Source: Candidatus Nomurabacteria bacterium (lineage in GTDB: Bacteria > Patescibacteriota > Minisyncoccia > Phycocordibacterales > UBA9973). Taken from it: a DNA stretch of 35,348 bases. A model generated the notes under the pieces. That model saw only the letters and a program-made list of their open reading frames with translations. It was not told the DNA's origin and ran no database searches. Each line of letters opens with the position of its first letter. Within the stretch, counting starts at the first letter, position 1. Of this stretch, positions 31,872 through 35,348 are shown piece after piece. The stretch is from contig CALQYS010000008.1 in the NCBI GenBank assembly GCA_943348755.1, positions 1 to 35,348 on the forward strand. Direction: 5' to 3'. The position numbers and the translations under genes were made by a program.

Positions 31872-31945
31872 CCGTCCTTAGCTCAGTTGGTTAGAGCACA
31901 GAGCTTATACCTCTGGGGTCCTTGGTTCGAATCCAAGAGGACGGA
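31872..31945 (+). tRNA. tRNA-Ile with UAU anticodon
   Basis: Complete cloverleaf: acceptor CCGTCCT / AGGACGG (31872-31878 / 31938-31944) with discriminator A, D arm GCTC...GAGC, anticodon stem CAGAG/CTCTG with loop CTTATAC (anticodon TAT at 31906-31908), variable loop GGGTC, T arm CTTGG-TTCGAAT-CCAAG. CCA is not encoded (ACA follows), so it must be added enzymatically. It would read AUA (Ile). Most bacteria read AUA with a CAU tRNA modified by TilS. Confidence 0.92.
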
Positions 31946-31955
31946 CAATTAGCAA

Positions 31956-32207
31956 TTACTTCTTCTTATATTTAATGACCAAAAAGGTGTTGGTCCCAGT
32001 TATTGCTAGACTGGCAAGGTTTGAGACCATAATGCTTGTATTGCGGTTTAAATAAGCGTCTATAACTACGATAAGTATTGCCACACAAGTGATGGCATAC
32101 ATCAAGACACTGATATCTTCTGAACTTTTGGTTTTCAGAAGTTTGATCATTTGCGGGAATCCAGAGACCAAAAACAATATAGCCGGCAAGTAAAAAAATA
32201 TTTCCAT
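31956..32207 (-). CDS. SemiSWEET / PQ-loop small transporter
   Basis: 83 aa with three membrane helices, the size of one SWEET half. The SGFPQMIKLLKTKSSEDIS segment in helix 1 and the following turn is the PQ-loop signature, and helix 3 ends in TNTFLVIKYKK. SemiSWEETs work as homodimers that move sugars by facilitated diffusion; the substrate is unknown. TATACT (32219-32214) ends 6 nt before the ATG, so a leaderless message is predicted. The stop is 11 bp from the convergent tRNA gene. Confidence 0.85.
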   Translation of the reverse strand: MEIFFYLPAILFLVSGFPQMIKLLKTKSSEDISVLMYAITCVAILIVVIDAYLNRNTSIMVSNLASLAITGTNTFLVIKYKKK

Positions 32208-32253
32208 AGGTTAAGTATACTATTTATATTTTATTATCTCTAGACCTAATTTT

Positions 32254-34461
32254 TTACTCAAAATGGAACTCTTCCACCTTTGATTTAACTTTTTGTTTCA
32301 AGAGGGGATAGTTTGAGAGTTCGGGATCTTGTTCTATCAGGCGGACTGCTTCTGCGCGGGCGGCTTCGACCATTTTTAAGTTTTTTATAGCTTCCATGCC
32401 GAGGTCAGTGATACCCCATTGCTTGGTGCCACCGAGTTCGCCTGCGCCGCGGAGAGTGAGGTCGAGCTCGGCTAGCTCGAACCCGTTCTTTGCGGTCTTG
32501 AGGGCTTTCAGACGAGATATGGTTTTTTCGCTTTTGGCGTCTGCAAATACATAGCAATATGCTTGATGAGTGCTTCTTATCACGCGTCCGCGGAGCTGGT
32601 GCAGTTGTGCCAAGCCGAAGCGCTCCGCGCCTTCGATGACGATGACGGTGGCGTTTGGGACATTCACGCCCACTTCCACCACGGAAGTCGCGCAAAGGAT
32701 GTGTATTTTGCCTTCAGTAAAATCTTGCATCACTTCTTCTTTTTTTTCTTTGCTCATCTTGCTGTGCAAGACTCCTATCTCATACTCTCTAAAAACTTCT
32801 TTTTTAAGCCTCTTTGCCTCTTCCACCGCTGACTTTACGTTTAAAGCCATTTCTTTTTCTAGGTCGGCTTCAAATATTCTAGGACAAATAATGTAGAGCT
32901 GTCTGCCATTTTTTAATTCCTCTCTTATCTTTTCATACGTCTCCACGCGTTTGTTGGGCGTGATAATTTCGGTGACTATTTGCTTCCTGCCAGCTGGCAT
33001 CTCATCGAGGAGGGAAAGGTCGAGGTCGCCATAGATGGTCAGCGCTAGGGTGCGAGGGATGGGGGTGGCGGTCATGGAAAGCAAGTGTGGCGCGACGCCG
33101 TCTTTGCGGACCAATTTTCGTCTCTGAGCTGTGCCGAAGCGGTGCTGTTCATCGATGACCACCAGCGCCAAATTTTTAAATTTAACGGTTTTTTGTATAA
33201 GGGCGTGGGTGCCTATCAATATCGGTATCTCTCCATTTGCCACCCATTTCAAAAGTTGTGCACGAGAAATATCAGTCCATTTTACCCCGCTACCGGCGGG
33301 GCCTATTGTTTTCGCGGGAAACTTTCTGCACCCCGAGCCAGTAATGAGCCCGATGTTTATGGGCAAGTGTCTAAAATATTGGATGAAGGATTCGAAATGC
33401 TGAGCCGCCAAGATTTCCGTCGGTGCCATATATGCCACCTGCAAGTTTCCAAAACTTTGACCATTAGGTCTTTGTTTGACGGTCACATAGCTTGCAGTAG
33501 CCGCCACGGCTGTTTTCCCGCTTCCGACGTCGCCTTCGAGCAGGCGAGACATTGGAAAGTTTTTCCCCATATCACTCAATATCGTGTCGATGGATTTGGT
33601 TTGTGAATTGGTCGCAGTGAAGGGGAACCTTTGCAAGAATTCTGCCACACTTTTCTCATCTATATTTATTTTGAAAGATTTATTTTTCCTGTATTCAAAT
33701 TTATCATGCTGACGTTCGAGCTGAATGCAAAAGACTTCTTCAAAGGCGAACCTCTTGCGCGCTGACTCTGCGTCATCCGCATTTTTAGGCTTGTGAATCC
33801 AGACCAGAGCAGTCTTAAGTGTCGGCAGGCTATATTTTTTCAAAATGTCTGCCGGAATATAGTCCGCAATATTATCTAAAGTCTTTTCTCTTAATATTTT
33901 TTCAATTGCGTGATAAAACCATTTGGAAGTGATGCCACGAGTTTCAGCATAGACAGGATACCCGCCTGCAGAAGCTATGTTATCAGCATTGCGGGCAGGT
34001 GATAATCCTTCTGTTGATTTTTGAAACAATGAATTATGTGCATCTATCGGCATATTAGGCATCTTTTCAAATTCCGGATTAGCCAGATATGTGCCACTCT
34101 TGCTCCCTGTCACTTTACCCGTTAACTTCACTGTGTCGCCTTCGTGAATCATTTTAGCCAGGTAGGCTTGGTTGAACCAGATTATCTTCATTTTACCCGA
34201 AAGATCTTCGATGGTGCCTTCTGCCATCGGAATTTTAGAGCGGAAGCCTTTTTTTGTTCTAAGATTTGAAATCTTGCCATATACTGTCGCCATATCTCCG
34301 GCAGTTAACTCGGCAATTCTTTTGACTTCACTGATATCGCTATAACGGACAGGGAAGTGGAAGAGAAGGTCAGAGACAGAAAAAAGTTTGAGCTTGTGCA
34401 GTGCTCTTTTTTGATTAATGTCTAATCTGAATTTTGTTTCAATTCTATCACTGAGTTCCAT
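32254..34461 (-). CDS. recG: ATP-dependent DNA helicase RecG
   Basis: Remodels stalled replication forks and branched DNA. 735 aa from ATG 34461; a TTG two codons upstream is rejected because TAAAAT (34473-34468) ends 6 nt before the ATG. An OB-like wedge domain fills the first roughly 180 residues. Helicase motifs follow: LLEGDVGSGKT (about 307-317), VVIDEQHRFG, SMTATPIPRTLAL and EGAERFGLAQLHQLRGRV, ending in the RecG C-terminal segment. Two unusual inserts, about residues 154-168 and 378-395, are encoded by GC-rich palindromic DNA. Confidence 0.96.
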   Translation of the reverse strand: MELSDRIETKFRLDINQKRALHKLKLFSVSDLLFHFPVRYSDISEVKRIAELTAGDMATVYGKISNLRTKKGFRSKIPMAEGTIEDLSGKMKIIWFNQAYLAKMIHEGDTVKLTGKVTGSKSGTYLANPEFEKMPNMPIDAHNSLFQKSTEGLSPARNADNIASAGGYPVYAETRGITSKWFYHAIEKILREKTLDNIADYIPADILKKYSLPTLKTALVWIHKPKNADDAESARKRFAFEEVFCIQLERQHDKFEYRKNKSFKINIDEKSVAEFLQRFPFTATNSQTKSIDTILSDMGKNFPMSRLLEGDVGSGKTAVAATASYVTVKQRPNGQSFGNLQVAYMAPTEILAAQHFESFIQYFRHLPINIGLITGSGCRKFPAKTIGPAGSGVKWTDISRAQLLKWVANGEIPILIGTHALIQKTVKFKNLALVVIDEQHRFGTAQRRKLVRKDGVAPHLLSMTATPIPRTLALTIYGDLDLSLLDEMPAGRKQIVTEIITPNKRVETYEKIREELKNGRQLYIICPRIFEADLEKEMALNVKSAVEEAKRLKKEVFREYEIGVLHSKMSKEKKEEVMQDFTEGKIHILCATSVVEVGVNVPNATVIVIEGAERFGLAQLHQLRGRVIRSTHQAYCYVFADAKSEKTISRLKALKTAKNGFELAELDLTLRGAGELGGTKQWGITDLGMEAIKNLKMVEAARAEAVRLIEQDPELSNYPLLKQKVKSKVEEFHFE
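33285..33301. repeat. Palindromic segment inside recG (motor domain)
   Basis: CCCCGC-TACCG-GCGGGG, a perfect 6-bp stem. It codes for part of an extra stretch (GPAGSGVKW) between the conserved LITGS and the LIGTHAL region, where RecG proteins usually have a shorter linker. In frame and GC-rich relative to its surroundings. Confidence 0.5.
33960..34000. repeat. Palindromic segment inside recG (wedge domain)
   Basis: ACCCGCCTGCA (33960-33970) and TGCGGGCAGGT (33990-34000) form an inverted repeat with 9 of 11 positions matching and two compensable as wobbles; GATA flanks both ends. It encodes PARNADNIASAGGYPV, an insert after the wedge domain that does not look like RecG core sequence. Confidence 0.5.
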
Positions 34462-34484
34462 ATTCAAATTTTAAGGAGAAAATA

Positions 34485-34904
34485 TTAAACAAGGGTGTTG
34501 TCTCTTCTTTTTCTAAAATATTCATCGAGGGACCACTCACTTGATCCGTATAGAAAGGTGGAGATGAGTGCCATACTGAGGCCAAAGTCACGTACGCCTA
34601 TCTCGTTGTATCCGACGGTAAGTGTAATGCTAAGCAAGTGCAGGGAAAGCAAACCCGCTACTATCCTTGTGTAAAATCCTTTTATGAGCAGTATACCCAA
34701 TATCACCTCAAACCATCCGTTCATATATACAAAACTTGTCGGACTTATCGGCAATTTATCTATCCATTCTGGTAAATATCCAACCCAAGAGGCTGGATTA
34801 ATAATTTGTTGTGAACCAAACCAAAGCATTACCAAACCCAGACCGATTCTCAAAACTATCGGAGAGAATTTTTCCATGTTTGTTTTTATATTTTGTCTAT
34901 TCAT
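34485..34904 (-). CDS. DoxX-family membrane protein
   Basis: 139 aa from ATG 34904. Four membrane helices. LRIGLGLVMLWFGSQQIINP, the ...NGWFEVILGILLIKGFYTRIVAGLLSLHLL core in pieces, and GVRDFGLSMALISTFLYGS match DoxX/DUF417-type proteins; some relatives act in redox or thiosulfate metabolism, but most are uncharacterised. GTG 34922 is open in frame but lies on the TAATAT promoter hexamer, so 34904 is preferred. TAGACA with a 16-bp spacer before TAATAT makes a fair promoter. Confidence 0.85.
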   Translation of the reverse strand: MNRQNIKTNMEKFSPIVLRIGLGLVMLWFGSQQIINPASWVGYLPEWIDKLPISPTSFVYMNGWFEVILGILLIKGFYTRIVAGLLSLHLLSITLTVGYNEIGVRDFGLSMALISTFLYGSSEWSLDEYFRKRRDNTLV

Positions 34905-34922
34905 ATACTTGAATATTATCAC

Positions 34923-35348
34923 AAAACTTGGCGGTGTCTATTGTACAAAATTCGAACTTATTTTGAAAGCAATCCTGACGAAAGCTAATCGCACGCGCGG
35001 AGCGCGTGGGGGCTCTAAATTAAGCCGTACGCTCTACGAAAGCCCCGCCACCGCCTCGCTTCACTCGGCAACCCCAAAAAAAAATGTTCCTTGCTCTCTT
35101 GATTTTCGCGGGGGTGATTTCTTCTAAAATGGAAAGGACATTTTTCTTTTCGGGGTTCTGCCCTCCAAGTATTCGGGCAGTGTGGCGGGGCTTCAATTCG
35201 GTCTCGGTTTTGCGAAAACTATTTTCTGGGGATATTGATTTTCGCAAAACCGAGACTAATTTGTTTTTAGATTTTGTCCGCGCGGAGGAGGGGTCTGGGG
35301 AGGAATCCGCGCGGGCTTTTCGGATTTTGTTTTGGCGGAGCGGGAATC
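34923..35348. repeat. 425-bp region without genes, dense in inverted repeats
   Basis: Four inverted repeats follow one another: CACGCG/CGCGTG (34992-35008); a nested hairpin with outer arms AAGCCCCGCCAC (35040-35051) and GTGGCGGGGCTT (35182-35193) and inner AACCCC+A-tract (35070-35085) against T-tract+GGGGTT (35140-35157); a perfect 18-bp stem starting GTCTCGGTTTTGCG (35201-35218 / 35239-35256) with 20-nt loop; and CCGCGCGGA/TCCGCGCGG (35278-35286 / 35306-35314). Local GC is above that of the window. No convincing gene. Possible structured RNA, palindromic element cluster or replication/recombination site. Confidence 0.7.

Noticed and set aside
35020-35247. 75-codon minus-strand frame at the right edge
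   Set aside because: It overlaps the nested inverted repeats almost completely, has poor composition for a protein and no start signal; the repeats explain the open frame.
1-35348. CRISPR array, transposase or phage genes
   Set aside because: No regularly spaced direct repeats and no transposase, integrase or phage structural protein were seen.

Overview
The window looks like a chromosomal segment of a Patescibacteria (Candidate Phyla Radiation) bacterium, most likely a Parcubacteria-type lineage. The evidence is a compact, AT-leaning genome with tight gene spacing, an S10/spc ribosomal-protein cluster with no rpmD (L30) between rpsE and rplO, near-absence of Shine-Dalgarno sequences, an archaeal-type UMP kinase, shortened L15 and L24, a FtsK/HerA/VirD4-like ATPase next to map, and many small membrane proteins of unknown function. 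The standard genetic code fits every long reading frame. I ran no database search; family names rest on motifs I can read.

Layout. 1-967: end of a pyrimidine operon (pyrE C-terminus, pyrF). 1-15.1 kb: tuf plus the S10 and spc operons, split into three transcription units. Unit 1 is tuf-rpsJ-rplC-rplD-rplW-rplB, closed by a terminator. An island with a 110-aa unknown, a Nudix hydrolase and a 28-aa basic micro-ORF follows. Unit 2 is rpsS-rplV-rpsC-rplP-rpmC-rpsQ-rplN-rplX-rplE, then a second island (single-pass membrane protein, type IV prepilin). Unit 3 is rpsN-rpsH-rplF-rplR-rpsE-rplO-secY, followed by adk, pyrH and map. 17.2-22.3 kb: a secretion/conjugation-type ATPase and a cluster of three different CYTH proteins around ndk. 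22.37-22.56 kb: a promoter-to-terminator non-coding RNA whose fold resembles 6S RNA. 22.6-26.3 kb: VanZ-like membrane protein, beta-CASP nuclease, LOG-family protein, orphan histidine kinase. 26.3-28.4 kb, minus strand: infC-rpmI-rplT, tmRNA and smpB (translation initiation and ribosome rescue). 28.5-35.3 kb: unknown protein, ftsH, membrane protein, tRNA-Ile(UAU), SemiSWEET, recG, DoxX, and a terminal stretch dense in inverted repeats.

Regulatory logic. Two promoter styles are visible. Translation operons (tuf, rpsS) have TTGACA, a 16-19 bp spacer and a TARTATAA-type -10, then a hairpin at the predicted +1 and a TTTTTGTTT tract. Many other genes (10384 membrane protein, adk, ndk, VanZ-like, beta-CASP, LOG, kinase, smpB, 28487 unknown, ftsH, SemiSWEET, recG, Nudix) have a -10-like hexamer ending 6-7 nt before the start codon, so their mRNAs are predicted to be leaderless. 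That spacing also fixes several start codons.

Main points of interest are the widespread leaderless architecture, the 6S-like RNA, the CYTH-NDK cluster, the micro-ORF with the only strong Shine-Dalgarno in the window, the tRNA-Ile with UAU anticodon, palindromic segments lying in frame inside recG, and long inverted repeats between smpB and ssrA and at the right edge.
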